In this document: positions 50,501 to 61,657 of the stretch, piece by piece
Layout: every line of letters starts with the position of its first letter
Position numbering within the stretch: the first letter of the stretch is position 1
Origin: Drosophila miranda
Lineage: Eukaryota; Arthropoda; Insecta; Diptera; Drosophilidae
Direction: 5' to 3'
Length of the DNA stretch: 64,000 nucleotides
Assembly (NCBI RefSeq): GCF_003369915.1
Contig: NC_046674.1
Coordinates: forward strand, 15,004,001-15,068,000
Translations under genes and position numbers: made by a program
Notes under the pieces: generated by a model
What the model was told of the DNA's origin: nothing
Database searches by the model: none
Seen by the model: the letters and a program-made list of their open reading frames with translations, nothing else

Positions 50501-52042
50501 GACGCGATGCGAGCAATGCAGAGGACACAAGAGACGGCCCCACTGAGTGGCAGCGACGACGTCGTCGTAACCGTACCACCTTGTGGCCGTTTTTACCGTC
50601 TGTGGATGCATCTCACCCACTGGCCGCCACTGCTGCAGCGATCCGGGAGCAGATGTCAGGGAGTCAGGTGTTATCAAATGTGGCTATTACTACTAACTCA
50701 CCCCATCAACCAGTCGACCGTGTCGCGCAGATATTCTGGAATTCGCTCCAGCTTGACGGCTGCTGCTGCTGCTCCCGACTTTGCCACAAATTATGTAGTT
50801 TTCCCAGCTGGACGCACGCATTCACACACACACACGCTCACCGGACACACCACCGCCACCAGATATATCGCCCGATCGGACCAATGGACACTTTTTCTTT
50901 TGTAAATCAATATACGGATTCCGTTTTGAAACTTTTTGCACATCAGAAATTTTCTCGCTTCTTCTTCGTCTTGTTTGTGCACCAGTGGACTTATCGATCA
51001 AATATACCGTCAGTCCCTCAGAAATATACCGTAAATATACCGATGAAAAAACGAGCTTAGCCCACTCAACCCCCCCTATTTAAACAGGTGAACAACTTGG
51101 GCTGAGCCGCGGAAAATATTACTGTATGTAAATTCTTATAAGTCCATCCTTACTTACAAAAGAAAACGACCACGATATATTTCTCTGTTTCAAAATTCTT
51201 CATGTTATATACCGTTCGCGGGGTATATTTAAATACCCACTGGTCGACAATGGGCTAAACGTTTTCTCTCCATGAACAGAAGGCATATTCCTCGATTTTC
51301 ATATTCGGTTTAATATAATATTAGTTAGCTGACATGCTCAGCTCTGAACACATAATTTTATCCGATTGATGAATGAATTTTCTACAAGATATGCTAAATT
51401 TAAGTAGTCCCTTTTATGGGGTTGTGTCTAAAATAAGGTTTAAGCAAACAAGGTCAAAGCATGAAATAAAACGTAAGAGAGCACGAAGTGTTACGTCATT
51501 TGAACACTTGTTGCTTGTCAACCGGTGGTATGGACATATTTATACCCTATTGCCCCTAATTAATACCGTAATTCTGTTTTTCTGAATATATATCCCGATC
51601 CCGAGCAGACCAAAAACTGCAAAATTTCGTTGAAATAGTACTGACTAGTTTCTGCATTCATTGGAGTCTGAGATGGCAAACATTTTCTCAATTTTATAAT
51701 ATCCCTTCCTAGGGTATGCGGAATGTTGCTCATTGAATTGCTTTGATTGCGTGTTCGGGCTGCACACCTGCTCCGCAACGGCTGAGCTGAAGCGGTGCTT
51801 CAGCCCTGGCTGTGAAATACCATAATACAAATTTCGATTCTTTCAGTATTATTTTAGCGAACACAGAGCGCCATTTTCAAATTATTGGTTCATAAATCCC
51901 CATTGTTAATTTGTGGATGTTTGCAATGTATTCATATATGTTTTCCAAAGATTCCCTTTGCAATTAATGTGCACTCGCAGGCAGAACATGTAAATTGTGA
52001 ACGATAACACTTTTGCAATCGATTACCTACCCTCGACGCGTG
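47576..52042. other. Intergenic region between Mob2 and the TIM14 gene
   Basis: About 4.5 kb without a gene I can support. The first few hundred bases should contain the distal Mob2 promoter; short GGGAGCTGGGA repeats lie at 47585-47612. Open frames here lack coherent composition. Stretches with a TATACCC/GGGTAT habit (about 49920-50100, 51190-51240, 51540-51720) may be old mobile-element remnants, but no terminal repeats or coding remains are clear. Confidence 0.5.
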
Positions 52043-52067
52043 CTGTCACACTAAAGTCACAGCTGTT
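52043..52067 (+). promoter_or_regulatory. Core-promoter motifs of the TIM14 gene
   Basis: CTGTCACACTA (52043-52053) is one base from the fly core-promoter motif YGGTCACACTR, and CAGCTGTT (52060-52067) fits the palindromic E-box type. Both are typical of TATA-less housekeeping genes, and they lie about 90-110 bases before the ATG. Confidence 0.5.
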
Positions 52068-52155
52068 AAAATTACATAAAAATGGTAAAAATGACTTCAT
52101 TCTCGAATAAACAAAAGTTTTAGATTTATAACTTGTCTTATATCAAATTGGCACC

Positions 52156-52595
52156 ATGGATACTCACAAATCTACTGTAAAGGCGAGCTCCATTATTCTG
52201 GCGGGACTCGGAGTGGCAGCCGTGGGCTTTGCGGGTAAGCATATGCTGCGGCGCATGCCCCAGATGACCACCGCTTTCAACGAGGTCCTGAAGAACCTAC
52301 CCAAGTTCGATGCCGAGAGCATGGCTGCTTCGAAGTACTACAAGGGCGGCTTTGATCCCAAGATGAATAAGCGTGAAGCGGCCCTCATTCTGGGCGTCAA
52401 TCCAAGTGCCTCCAAGCTAAAGGTAATGCACGTGCTGCATCCTTTGTAGGAATATCTCACCCATCCGCAATTCTCTTGCAGATTAAGGATGCACACAAGA
52501 AGATCATGCTGCTGAATCATCCGGATCGGGGTGGCTCCCCCTATCTAGCGGCGAAGATCAACGAGGCCAAGGACTTTATGGACAATGCCAAATAA
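52156..52595 (+). CDS. TIM14/Pam18 J-protein of the mitochondrial import motor
   Basis: Exons 52156-52422 and 52482-52595 join in phase 0 to 126 residues. A hydrophobic segment at about 12-26 ([17 protein letters not shown]) anchors the protein in the inner membrane. A matrix J domain follows, with [15 protein letters not shown], the HPD tripeptide ([20 protein letters not shown]) and a short end. TIM14 stimulates the ATPase of mitochondrial Hsp70 at the TIM23 channel to drive protein import. The length and the atypical short J domain match the DNAJC19/DNAJC15 family. In melanogaster I believe the counterpart is CG7394. AATAAA at 52632-52637 follows the stop by 36 bases. Confidence 0.92.
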
Positions 52596-52631
52596 CTGTC
52601 GGCAGGGCTCCCGCTGCCGTCTCCGAGTGTA

Positions 52632-52637
52632 AATAAA
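52632..52637 (+). terminator. Polyadenylation signal of the TIM14 gene
   Basis: AATAAA, 36 bases beyond the TAA stop. Confidence 0.75.
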
Positions 52638-52673
52638 ATAGTTTGTGTTTAGCATGTAAAAAGCTGCCGCTTG

Positions 52674-52690
52674 TTTATTAATGGTTTATT
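52674..52690 (-). terminator. Two minus-strand polyadenylation signals
   Basis: TTTATT at 52674-52679 and 52685-52690 read as AATAAA on the minus strand, 124-140 bases past the stop of the Cys-rich peptide gene. The position supports that gene being transcribed. Confidence 0.6.
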
Positions 52691-52814
52691 TCACCCGTAA
52701 TTTCTGGACTGTACGAAAGATGCATGCCACTGCAAGAAGAAGTGTTTCAAGCCCTTTCATTTCCTGCTTGGAGCTCACTACATTCTTCGGGCCATGGATT
52801 CTTCAGGATTTTGT

Positions 52815-53100
52815 TTAATGAAAAATATGGTAGATGCACCCCAGCCCGGGCCCGAGATAATCGTGTTTATCAATGCACTTGCACTTGTAGTGCCAGCAGA
52901 TAATGAATCGGGCGTGGCAGACAAGCTCCTCCCCTAATAGGCAAGCTTAAACATAAAAGAGGATAAAGGTTCGCTATATCTACGATCTTCAGACAATGCT
53001 TACATGTGCGCATCAAGGGATTGTGCAAAGAGAATACCAACTTTGCATTCAGACAGATGATGTAAAGGATTGCCAAAACGTATATAACAGAGGACTCCAT
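52815..53100 (-). CDS. Small Cys-rich, probably secreted peptide; family unknown
   Basis: Two exons, 53100-53004 and 52945-52815, are split by a 58-base intron (T|GTAAGC…TTTAAG|CT) and join to exactly 76 codons including the stop. The 75-residue product starts with a hydrophobic signal-peptide-like segment (MESSVIYVLAILYIICLNAK, LVFS). The rest holds six cysteines spaced C-x7-C-x6-C-x4-C-x1-C-x12-C: TSCLLGEELVCHARF, IICWHYKCKCIDKHD, GLGCIYHIFH. Size, leader and a CxC in a six-cysteine domain suit a disulfide-bonded extracellular peptide such as a seminal-fluid, antimicrobial or signalling peptide; none of these is shown. If unspliced, exon 1 reads on in another frame to 83 residues (counted from a non-ATG start), which loses most cysteines. 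It converges on the TIM14 gene. I do not recognise a family. Confidence 0.6.
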
Positions 53101-53151
53101 TGTCGGGAGACTTATTTTCAAGTGTTTGCTTAGGCAATCACAAACTCGGAA

Positions 53152-53325
53152 TTAAGCTTGTTCCTCCTCTGACAAGGTGCGACACTTATTTGATCCATAG
53201 TCGGTATTCCGGCTATGGAACTCTTTGGAGAATATCATGCAGTACATGTCGAACTTTCAGCAGCTTGTCCTTGCCTTAGGCTTCTTCACGAGAGTCTCCG
53301 GCCCAGTTGTTTCATGAAACTTCAT
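53152..53325 (-). pseudogene. Short frame interrupted by one TGA
   Basis: From an ATG at 53325 a minus-strand frame reads MKFHETTGPETLVKKP… for 22 codons. It meets a TGA at 53259-53257 and continues in the same frame with KFDMYCMIFSKEFHSRN, TDYGSNKCRTLSEEEQA to a TAA at 53154-53152. The overlapping second frame (KDKLLKVRHVLHDIL) also looks protein-like, so a frameshift is an alternative to a lone stop. I recognise no family. It lies just upstream of the Cys-rich peptide gene on the same strand and could be its 5' leader region instead. Confidence 0.25.
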
Positions 53326-53639
53326 CGTTTTTTGTTAATTTTCTTGCGTTAGGCGCATAAGTCCTTGATACTCTTGCTTATACGAGAATGTATGTCAGCT
53401 ATATGATATAGCAATCCGATCTGATCGGTTCCGTCTGGGAAAGTTTAGTTTTAGTTTTCTGAATCGAAAATGATTTCATTTTCCCATCCATGTCCTAGGA
53501 TTCCCCATAAAAACATAACTTTGCCGTAGACCAGATCACACATACACAAAAAAAGAAACAGTCTGAAAAAATTCAAAAAGTTCGAAAAGTTACCGCAATG
53601 CATTGGTCGAATTCGTGTTGAGTGATGAGCAATGGAAAG

Positions 53640-54335
53640 GAAAAAAGTTACTGATACGCATTGGTGGCCGGTTCGATATTACGCCGCCATTCCGGACTAT
53701 GTCTACGAGACGGAGAAGCTGGAGAGCTACGACACCGGCACTCTGATAGTAAATATCTAGTGGAGACCATCAAGGAGGACTGTGTGATAGCGATGACGAT
53801 TTGAAAGAGCCTTTTGATCATGAGGGATCTACACTCAACAACATGTCGATAGACGAACGCGTTGTCTCGAAGATCCGGCCCCTTCTCAGAGAACCCTTCA
53901 GCCATTACGTGCTCTACGATTTCAAGAGCTATATCGAAACCATCGTCAGCATGGTTCTAGAGCCGGATCTCATGCGCATCAGGCTGGATTCTTCAGCGGT
54001 CGGTTCCCCGGCTGATTCCGGCGCCAGTAGCTAGTAATCGCTGCCATGGAGGAGGAGAATTCAAGCGTATACATTACCCAACTCACCATCCGACAAAACT
54101 ACGAGTACCTCAATATCATAGCCAAACGATGTGCCGAGGAAGAAACTGTGCGAAATCACGGGGAGTATTTCGCAACGCTTGCGGTGAAATCTAAGCGGAG
54201 TAAAGGCAACCACTACAGAGCCGATTGTTGTCGTAGTTCTCGTTTTTCTATTCGAGGCGATTTTTCAGAACAATTGTCTTCAATGTTTGGGACACACTCA
54301 TTAGTGCCGTGCCCATCCCTGACAATTATCTAACA
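53640..54335 (+). pseudogene. Decayed coding locus in several frames
   Basis: Successive plus-strand segments have coherent protein composition but sit in different frames with stops between them: YYAAIPDYVYETEKLESYDT (to 53760), KYLVETIKEDCVIAMT (about 53750-53800), then NMSIDERVVSKIRPLLREPF, SHYVLYDFKSYIETIV to a TAG at 54034. A further frame from an ATG at 54046 follows (MEEENSSVYITQLTIRQNYE, ATLAVKSKRSKGNHYRADCC). Near 54265 a third frame reads VFNVWDTLISAVPIPDNYLT to a TAG. The gaps are too short and lack the splice signals for introns, so frameshifts are the simpler reading. I do not recognise the parent family. The locus ends 70 bases before the EFHB-like gene, which is convergent. Confidence 0.45.
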
Positions 54336-54362
54336 GATACAAAGTAGAATTTTTTCATTCAA

Positions 54363-54368
54363 TTTATT
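54363..54368 (-). terminator. Polyadenylation signal of the EFHB-like gene
   Basis: TTTATT on the plus strand, AATAAA on the minus strand, about 40 bases past the stop at 54406. Confidence 0.65.
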
Positions 54369-54405
54369 AATTCATCTCGTGTTGTAAATGTGGTATCTAT
54401 GGTAT

Positions 54406-56041
54406 CTATGTGGTATCCGCTTCGTGCAGAATGGGGTTCCCCATCAGGGCCTTGAACTGCACGATCGAAAACATATCTTTCTGGTCCGCATGGTCGGCCA
54501 TCAGTTGGGCACAGATGCGTTCGAACTCATCTTTGGATACGACCTCCTTGAATATAGTCTGCAACTGTTCTTTGGATCGTAGGCGCATAAAATCGCTGGG
54601 ACTGAGACCCGACAGCATAGCCCGATCGGGATATATTAGCTCCTCGACATGAGTGTTTACTGCGTCCTGCTGCTCGAGCGTCAGCTGGTGCTTTCGTTCG
54701 ACGCGACCCTTGTCGGGCGTCTTATTGAGATCGGCGCAGAGCAGGCGATAGGTGGTATCCTTGTTGTAGTTATTTTCGGGCATCGCCGAAATGTTTCCCG
54801 TCGATGGCAATGGCACCTGAATGGAGATCAGACGGCAAAACTCCTGGTAACTGATGCGCTCCGTGGCACAGCCCTCGTCGAGGAGCATTCGATAGTGCTT
54901 CAATGCGATGCGAATCTTCCGGGCGTCCACGCGAATGTGAAGCTTGTGCATGATGTCGATGATCCGATCCAGCGGCAGGTATCCCGTGCTCTCCTTGTCG
55001 CTCTTCTCCAGCAGTGAGATCAGGTCGAACATTTTGAAGTCGATGCGCTTCTGCAGCTCCTGGCGCAAAATGTTCAGGTGAGTGAAGGCGTTCACCAACT
55101 TCTCAGTGCTCGTATTCGGTTTGGTGTTTTCGAGCAGCATTTTGACATCACACTTGGGCGTAAGTCGCCGCAGTCCGTGCATCATATTTGGCACATCATA
55201 TGGATATCTACAGAGTGGTTTTTCATGTTGGATTTGCTGGATAGGTGAGATCTATTTACACTCACTTTTTGTACTTCAATCCCAATGGGCCGTAGGTGCG
55301 ATCTATAAAGTCCATTTGTGGCTTGCGGACGATAACCATATGTGGATCGTCCGCGCCGTTCTGCTTCAAGCAACGTTTCACCATCAATCCGATGCCATCG
55401 AATTTTGTCTGTTGCCCAAACGAGTTGAGGCGGTCAAAGGGCTTTTCATATCTAAAAAAAAATCAAAGGGTATGCAGATCAGTTTAAAGTATTGTCATCT
55501 TTATATACATAAATACCAACTTGCGATTGATCTGCTCCGAGGGGAAATAGTGATTGTGGCTGATGATCCGCTTCTGGTGAAATTCACCAAACTCTCGATT
55601 GACCTGCTCGGCTGGCTTCGGTGGCAATATGATATCGTATAGGGGCTCAGGAATGGTGGATGGCCGTCCAAAGGTCCGACTTTCGTTGGTCACACTGTCC
55701 GGCTTCGAGTGGGCCGGCGTGATGTCCCCCAACTTTGGTTTCTTGAAGTACATGTCCTCGGAGAACTTCTCCTTGAATGCCATGAAACGTGTCTTTTTCA
55801 GTTCCGTACTGAGGAGATCTCCCACGCTATTACACGGTACAATCGGGGTGCGTTTGCTTTTTGAATGGATCTTCAAATGCTTGCACTCGGCGCGTAACAT
55901 ATGCTCGGCCTTTTCCTCCAGATGGCTGAAGACAAAACAGTCCTTGATGCTCTCCCTGTCGGCTCCAGTGGTCCTCAACGAGGACAACCCTGCTGCACGA
56001 ATGTCGGCATTCCTATCTATAAAGTGTCCAATGTTTGCCAT
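54406..56041 (-). CDS. EFHB-like axonemal EF-hand-family protein
   Basis: Three exons, 56041-55521, 55451-55266 and 55207-54406, join in phase to 502 residues (INRK|YEKPFDRLNSFG and GLKYKK|YPYDVPNMM). The first donor is unusual (AA|GTTGGT), but no other choice keeps the frame. The N-terminal 170 residues are basic and without known domain. The middle has a GPLGLKYKKYPYDVPNMMHG motif. Then come helix-rich EF-hand-like repeats: KRIDFKMFDLISLLEKSDKE, TGYLPLDRIIDIMHKL and ISYQEFCRLI. Canonical calcium loops are not obvious. The layout resembles EFHB/CFAP21, a microtubule inner protein of motile cilia and sperm flagella, so testis expression is likely by inference. It lies 288 bases downstream of rotated abdomen on the same strand. 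Confidence 0.6.
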
Positions 56042-56328
56042 GTTCTGGTGTGTTTCCTAGTGTATTCCCTGCGAAACTTTGAATTTATGAATAAACAAAA
56101 ACTGAATTTTCAGTCCGAGACGATTGCCCGAACTTGGATTGCTTTGATTTCTGGTTTAAATAAATAAATAATGCATTTAATCGGCTGCACATACGGAAGG
56201 CGTGGCATCTATGGAAGATAGCTTATTACTAGATAAACTTTAGCTACGTTTTAGCTCAGAATCTTAAGTCTCTATGTTACATTTGGAGGGGGGTCTATTG
56301 CACCTGCAGTCTGGCCAAAGGTACTGTT

Positions 56329-59287
56329 TCAGTTCAGCGCATAGTTCTTTTGCAATATAAAGTCCCAGGTGTCCTTCCAGCGCAGGCGTCTGACCTCCTC
56401 TATGGTCATCTTTCTTGCTCCGTAGCTGAGCGGCAAGAACTTGACAAACACACTTCCGACGGCGAGCAGCCAGAGGAGCAGCGCCAAGCGATAGACGCGC
56501 ACCAGGTGCACTCCTCGGCCAGAGCAGTGTCGCCGCAAAAGGTAGTCCAGATGCTCCACGACAAAGCACAGCAACAACAGCTTGAAAACAAAGGCGGGCA
56601 GATAGTTGTGCAGAAAGAGAGTGCGGTCCACAAAGTAGTACGGCAGATAGTGCATCAGATAGCCCACGAAGAAGGTGTCGCCAGCCATGAGGAAGCGCTG
56701 CCACTCGTGCTGGGAGACGTCGAAGCAGAGCCGTCTCCTACGCACCGCATAGAAGGCCAGAAGGGCGGCGTATACCAGTATCCCGGCGCTGGCCGTGTAC
56801 CAAATGAGTACGTTGCCCAGGAGATAAATCTGGGCACTGGACTGCGAGTCCAGCCAGTAGGCAATGCCCTTGTCCATCAACGGCCACTCGTGCGGCAGCG
56901 AGCTGTACATGTGCGCCTGCAGGTGCTTGCCGTGCCAGAACATCTTCGTCTGCAGCTCCAGGAGTTTGGCCCAGAACGAGAGCTTTGTCCGTTTCGTGGG
57001 TATCATCTCGGCGGAGAGCAACTGACGCTCCCGTTCCCGCTGATCCTGAGCTGTTGAAGGAACACGAAAAGTGGGTCAGAGGATATTCAACCAATGATTT
57101 AGGCAATCAATTGCTTACTCTTGGTGTAGCGATGCTCCTCAACATTCCAAATGGCGTCTTCGTGCACCTGATCCCGATCGGCCACTACCTCGTGCTGGTT
57201 GAAGCCCCAGTCCGGCAGCTGCCGTCCGCTGAACTTCAGGGCAGCGCCCGTCGACTCGTGGACGAGACGTATCTCCGATTTGATGGCATGCCAGCTGTCG
57301 CCCTCAGATTTCCGATTGAGAATCTCCACGCGCCACAGCAGCTCTCCGGCCATCTTGATTTCGTAGTCAATGTAGCAGCTGACCTCCTGGCACTGGGGCG
57401 TCATCGGAGCAGCGACGTCGTGCGAGTTTAACGCCCTACTGGTGATTCCGTGCACTAGTTGGATGACGTCGCCGTGCTGTATGACGTCTGGCTGTTCCCC
57501 CACCACCAGGTCGTCCCGCTCCGGCCGCTTCACGATCCACCAGTTGTTCACGTCTTTGAATGAGTAGCATGTGACCTGCTGCTGGTGGGAGGAGCCTCTC
57601 TTGTCCTTGTACCGCACCGGGTAGACTGCAGCGTGGGAGTGCAGCCAGCAAGTGCGTCCGTGGGTGTGTCGCAGCGTTATCTGCGAACCGTGGACCACAG
57701 CCAGCGGCTGGCCACTGGTGATCGAGGCCAGGCCGCCCTCCAGCGACGCCTGAAAGGCACTGGTCATAATGCTATCATGTGGGCCTGCCCGGTGCAGCGT
57801 CCGGAAGTGGACATAGAATACCCCTATATACACGGCAATGGGAATGCCCACGAAGAGCAGAAGCCGACTCAGGGCGTGCATCCAGAGCTGGCGATCTGTC
57901 GGGAAGGAAATCTATTCATTATAATCGAAATCAGCCAGAGTCTGGGGAGGATTACTCACTCGTTAGGCTCGCGTCGTACAGGAGTTGCCACAAGTGGCGA
58001 CAGAGCAGATACCCGGCCAGAGCCAGGGCCAGGAAGCCGATATACTTGACGGCGCCCGCACAAGCCAGGAGCACGCCTGCCGCAGATCCATTGCACAGCC
58101 ACTGGAGGCTGCCCAAGCGACAGCGCTGGAAGCGGAGCAGACAGGCGATCCCGAGCGTGCTGGCCAGCAGCAGCATCGATTCCATGAGCACGAACCGCGA
58201 CTGGGTCAGCAAAGAGTTGTCCAGGACGACGAGAAGGCCGCCCAGAGCTGCTGCCCAGCGATGAAGCCTGGCCTCCAGCAGTAGCCTGTAGACGGCGGGG
58301 GCCAGGAGGCTGCCGCACAGCGCGGGTATAAAGCGGAACCAGAAGATGGGCACGTCCGGCGCGTACGCGGCCCCGATCCTAGAGAATGTGTAGTTGCCAT
58401 CGTATCCGGCTAGGCTGACGAGGCCAGCGATCAGCTGTTTCCCGAGGGGCGGGTGCTGATCGAAGAAGAAAATGTTGCGCATGTAGTGGGCGATGTACTT
58501 TCCGTAGTGCAGCTCATCGAAGCTGTGGGATAAATGAGAGAGAGAGAGAGAGAGAGAGCTTAGAAGAGTCGCACACACATACATATGTGCCTCTCTCTCT
58601 TTTTCATACTCACACAATGTGGGGTGGCGTTGCTAGCTTATAAAAGCGCGTGCAGAATGCCAGCAGAAAGAGAGTCCAACTGAAGAGATCGATGCTCAGG
58701 TTAACGGTAAACTGCGGTGCGGCTGTAGACGCAGCTGCTGCCGCTGCGCTGTGTTTATGGCAATCTACAAGGCGGCCGTCGCAAGAGCACGAACGGGAGC
58801 GGGATCCAGAACAAGATCGAGAGCGTTCGGAGATCGTAGGCGAAGGTGAAGCTTGCTTTGGCGTTGTCGTCGGCGTCGCTGTTAGCGACGATTGCCGGCT
58901 CTCGGAACGCCGACTGCGCGACGACTCTACGCTGCCGCGCAAAGGTGCATTCAGGTGGCAGTTGACATCGCGGCAGCAGTTGAGTATGGACAAACCACCG
59001 TTACAGCACAGTGGGGAAGGTGAGTTGATGGCTGAGGTTGTTGAACGGCTGCGCGGCAGCAGCGGCGTCGACAGCGCCGAGTCTTTGCTGCTTCCGCGAA
59101 AGTGAAGTCTTTCGTTTTGTGCGCCGTTCGTTTGATTTTTTTCGATTACGTTTTCGCTGGTGCATTGTTGCTGCTGCTGGTGCTGCTTTGATCTGGAGCG
59201 TGTCGTTGTCTTGCGGCGCTGCTGCATGGTGTTGCCGTTGGCGCTGCCACCGCCACCGCCACCGCCATCATTGTTGTTGTTGTACAT
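56329..59287 (-). CDS. rt: Protein O-mannosyltransferase 1 (rotated abdomen)
   Basis: Four exons on the minus strand, 59287-58614, 58522-57960, 57895-57119 and 57050-56329, join to 911 residues. The start is the first ATG of the frame (MYNNNNDGGGG); frames further upstream begin with GTG only. The N-terminus is low-complexity with the landmark SPSPLCCNG and NCCRDVNCHLNAPLRGSV, then the first membrane segment. PMT landmarks follow: the catalytic FDELHYGKY at about 226, FFFDQHPPLGKQLIAGL, TQSRFVLMESM, then the MIR-repeat lumenal part (TSAFQASLEGG, GRTCWLHSHAAVYPVRY, NNWWIVKRPERDD, SCYIDYEIKMAGELLWRVE). It ends with the C-terminal membrane block and WKDTWDFIL. With POMT2 it adds O-linked mannose to proteins such as dystroglycan in the endoplasmic reticulum; loss twists the fly abdomen. 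A GA tract lies in the first intron. A minus-strand ATTAAA (plus TTTAAT, near 56175) may end the transcript. Confidence 0.95.
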
Positions 59288-61592
59288 GGCTGGTATTCCT
59301 GCTATTCCGTGGCGTGAGAGAACGAACCGCGGACTGCTCCTCGCTGCTTTGCGTACGTACTGTCTGTCTGTCTGTCTGTCTTTCACTTTCACTTTTACAC
59401 GTACAATTATCGCAGCCGATTACCACACGTGAGATAATCCACGTTAATTGTGTTTTGTTTGTTCATATCTTCCTCTGCTGCTGCTCTGCTGCTGAGGCAC
59501 TGCCACGTTTGCCAGCAAAAACCGGTTTGGCAGCCGCTTTCGCACTTTCTTCGGCCACTTGTTGTTGTTTTTGTCTGGTCCCTTTTCTCTCATTTACATA
59601 TTCTTTTTTGGGCAGAGGGCGACCCGCGGGGCTGCAGCTGATGAAAGTTCACTATAAAATATTCCCACTCGCACACACATTCACACACACGCGCGTCAAA
59701 AGATGCTTTGTCTTCTGCTGTGCTGTCTTCTGCTCTCTCGCTAAAATTTCCAACCTGCCCGCTGAAGATCTCGACGCGGACTGACAATGAAAAGGCCCCA
59801 CGACCGCAGCTGGGGCTCCACTCTTTTGCTCTTCGACTGCGCAGCCAGGCGCTGGAATGCGGTTCGGTCCCCGTTCGGCTGCTGTGTCTGCGGTGATTCT
59901 TAGCCCATTTCTTGTTTTGCCAGCCAACAAATGCATGCCAATAGATCCCGCTGTCGCTCTCGCAATCGCAATCGCTCTCTCCGCTGCTCTCTCTCCCTTG
60001 ACGCGCGCTCTGCGCCTCTGTGCGGCGAATGTCGCCGAACAGGAACTGCAAATGAAAAAAAATATTGTTTTGTCAGACTTACCGACTAAGCGATACCCTC
60101 TAAACGGATTTACAAGTAGAATTCATTGAAAAGGTGCGTTCGTAGTGGGAGGAAAAGTGATATAAATACTCTTAAGGAGTATATATATATGTACCCGCCG
60201 GGTATAATCATTTTCAGTGGATCGGTGTTACAGATGTAACATGCATATGCACGCACACAATATGCCCTCAAACAATACGTCTACCAGGTGCAAAAACACT
60301 TTATTTGTACAGTTAAGAGACGCAGGTATTGAACAGGTCTGGGAACCGTACGAAGCACGCGACCCAAGTGCGGAGACGTGTTTTGTTGACTGTTCGTTTA
60401 GGATTATACGAGTACACACAGACATGTTAAGAGCTAAGGAGTTCTTTGCATCGTGACCCAATGACCCCATTCATGGAGATCCATGTCGTGTGTACCTTAA
60501 CGCGGTGCTCTGGCCTTTTGGGGCAGTTGTTGTTTGTTTTCTTTGACGAATGACATCAGATGCCATCATTCGGAATTAGGTAAACGGTTCTAAGCCGGTT
60601 CTCCGTTCCATGCCAAACCATTATAGCATACCCGTTGAAGCGCACATTCCTTCCTAACCGCTAGATATTAATATTTCTTTTTATTGTGTATCCATTGGGG
60701 TATACTTTGCCAGTATATGTATGTATAAGCTGTATGATATATGTATAGAAGCCCAAAGAAAGACTTGCTGTAATACTTTTCTGCTATAAAAATTCTCTCT
60801 TTGGAGAAAAAGAGCCAGGTGGGAATTTCTCTTCACTGGCACTTACTTCCTCCATCGTTTAGATTTATTCGCTTTGGCAAAAATGGTAATACAATCGACT
60901 ACACTGCAAGCAGTTCGCTGCAAAAAACCTAAAGGTTTGGAAGCAGTCATTGTTTCAAGCAGTGCGCCGTTGATTCCTGACGGTTTGTTTTTGATTTCCC
61001 TTACCAGCCTACAAGCAGTGCGCCTAGGAAGACTGACGCTTTGGTTCGTTTTCCCTTGAATCGATCCTGCAAGAAGTTCATAGACTAAATCTGAAGCTTT
61101 GGTTTCTATCTGTGGACAAACATCATGTTTTTTGTGAGGCAGTGTTCAGTACTGTGGCCGGTGTAAAAACAAACCCGATCCCAAAGTGGTATTGTTTGCT
61201 TCTCCCCATGACTCTCTGCCTACATAAACGTGTGCCGATCTTGGCAACTGGCAACTCCCTGAATATTTGTATTCATTTAGCAAATAAATACCCATGCATA
61301 CATACATTGTGCGGAGCATATATAGGTATAACTTCAATGTTTTCTTATGCCTGGAGCTAAGCTATTTATACCGCGACAGTGCGTGTGCCTAGACAATGTT
61401 GACAGTTCAAACACCAGCCGGATCTAGGCCTGTCCGTAGCACGCAACGTGAGAACCTCATGGGTGGTAGAATCTGATCCACAACTCCAAAAATAATAAGT
61501 AATAGCCGCCTACAAGGCAATTGTTTAAACATTTAAGATTGTTGCCAACATTTTTAAAGCACTTTTTAATTTAAAACCTCGCTCTGAGATTC
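59288..61592. other. Intergenic region between rotated abdomen and the new-glue-like gene
   Basis: The two genes are divergent. The first several hundred bases should be the rotated abdomen promoter and 5' leader, with CTGT repeats at 59361-59382. A TATA-like GCTATAAAAATTC at about 60783 is followed by a 57-codon frame from an ATG at 60883 that contains the sub-repeat LQAVR twice; I doubt it is a gene. A minus-strand AATAAA lies near 60300. Nothing else was supported. Confidence 0.5.
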
Positions 61593-61599
61593 CAATAAA
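61593..61599 (+). promoter_or_regulatory. TATA-like box of the new-glue-like gene
   Basis: AATAAAAAGGC lies about 65 bases before the ATG, and TATCACTTTC about 30 bases downstream could be the start site. It resembles the promoter spacing of the glue genes but with AATAAAA instead of TATAAAA. Confidence 0.5.
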
Positions 61600-61657
61600 A
61601 AGGCGGTCGATCCCTTACGGAAGTATCACTTTCTGATAAGCAGCAGCAACGGAATCC

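Noticed and set aside
49920-51720. Possible mobile-element remnants marked by TATACCC/GGGTAT motifs
   Set aside because: No paired terminal repeats, target-site duplication or transposase remains could be shown by eye.
56350-57057. 235-codon plus-strand ORF opposite rotated abdomen
   Set aside because: Antisense to a well-recognised POMT1 exon; no independent evidence.
60783-61060. TATA-like box followed by a 57-codon frame
   Set aside because: Low-complexity sub-repeats, no signal peptide, no poly-A signal in place; kept only as a note in the intergenic entry.
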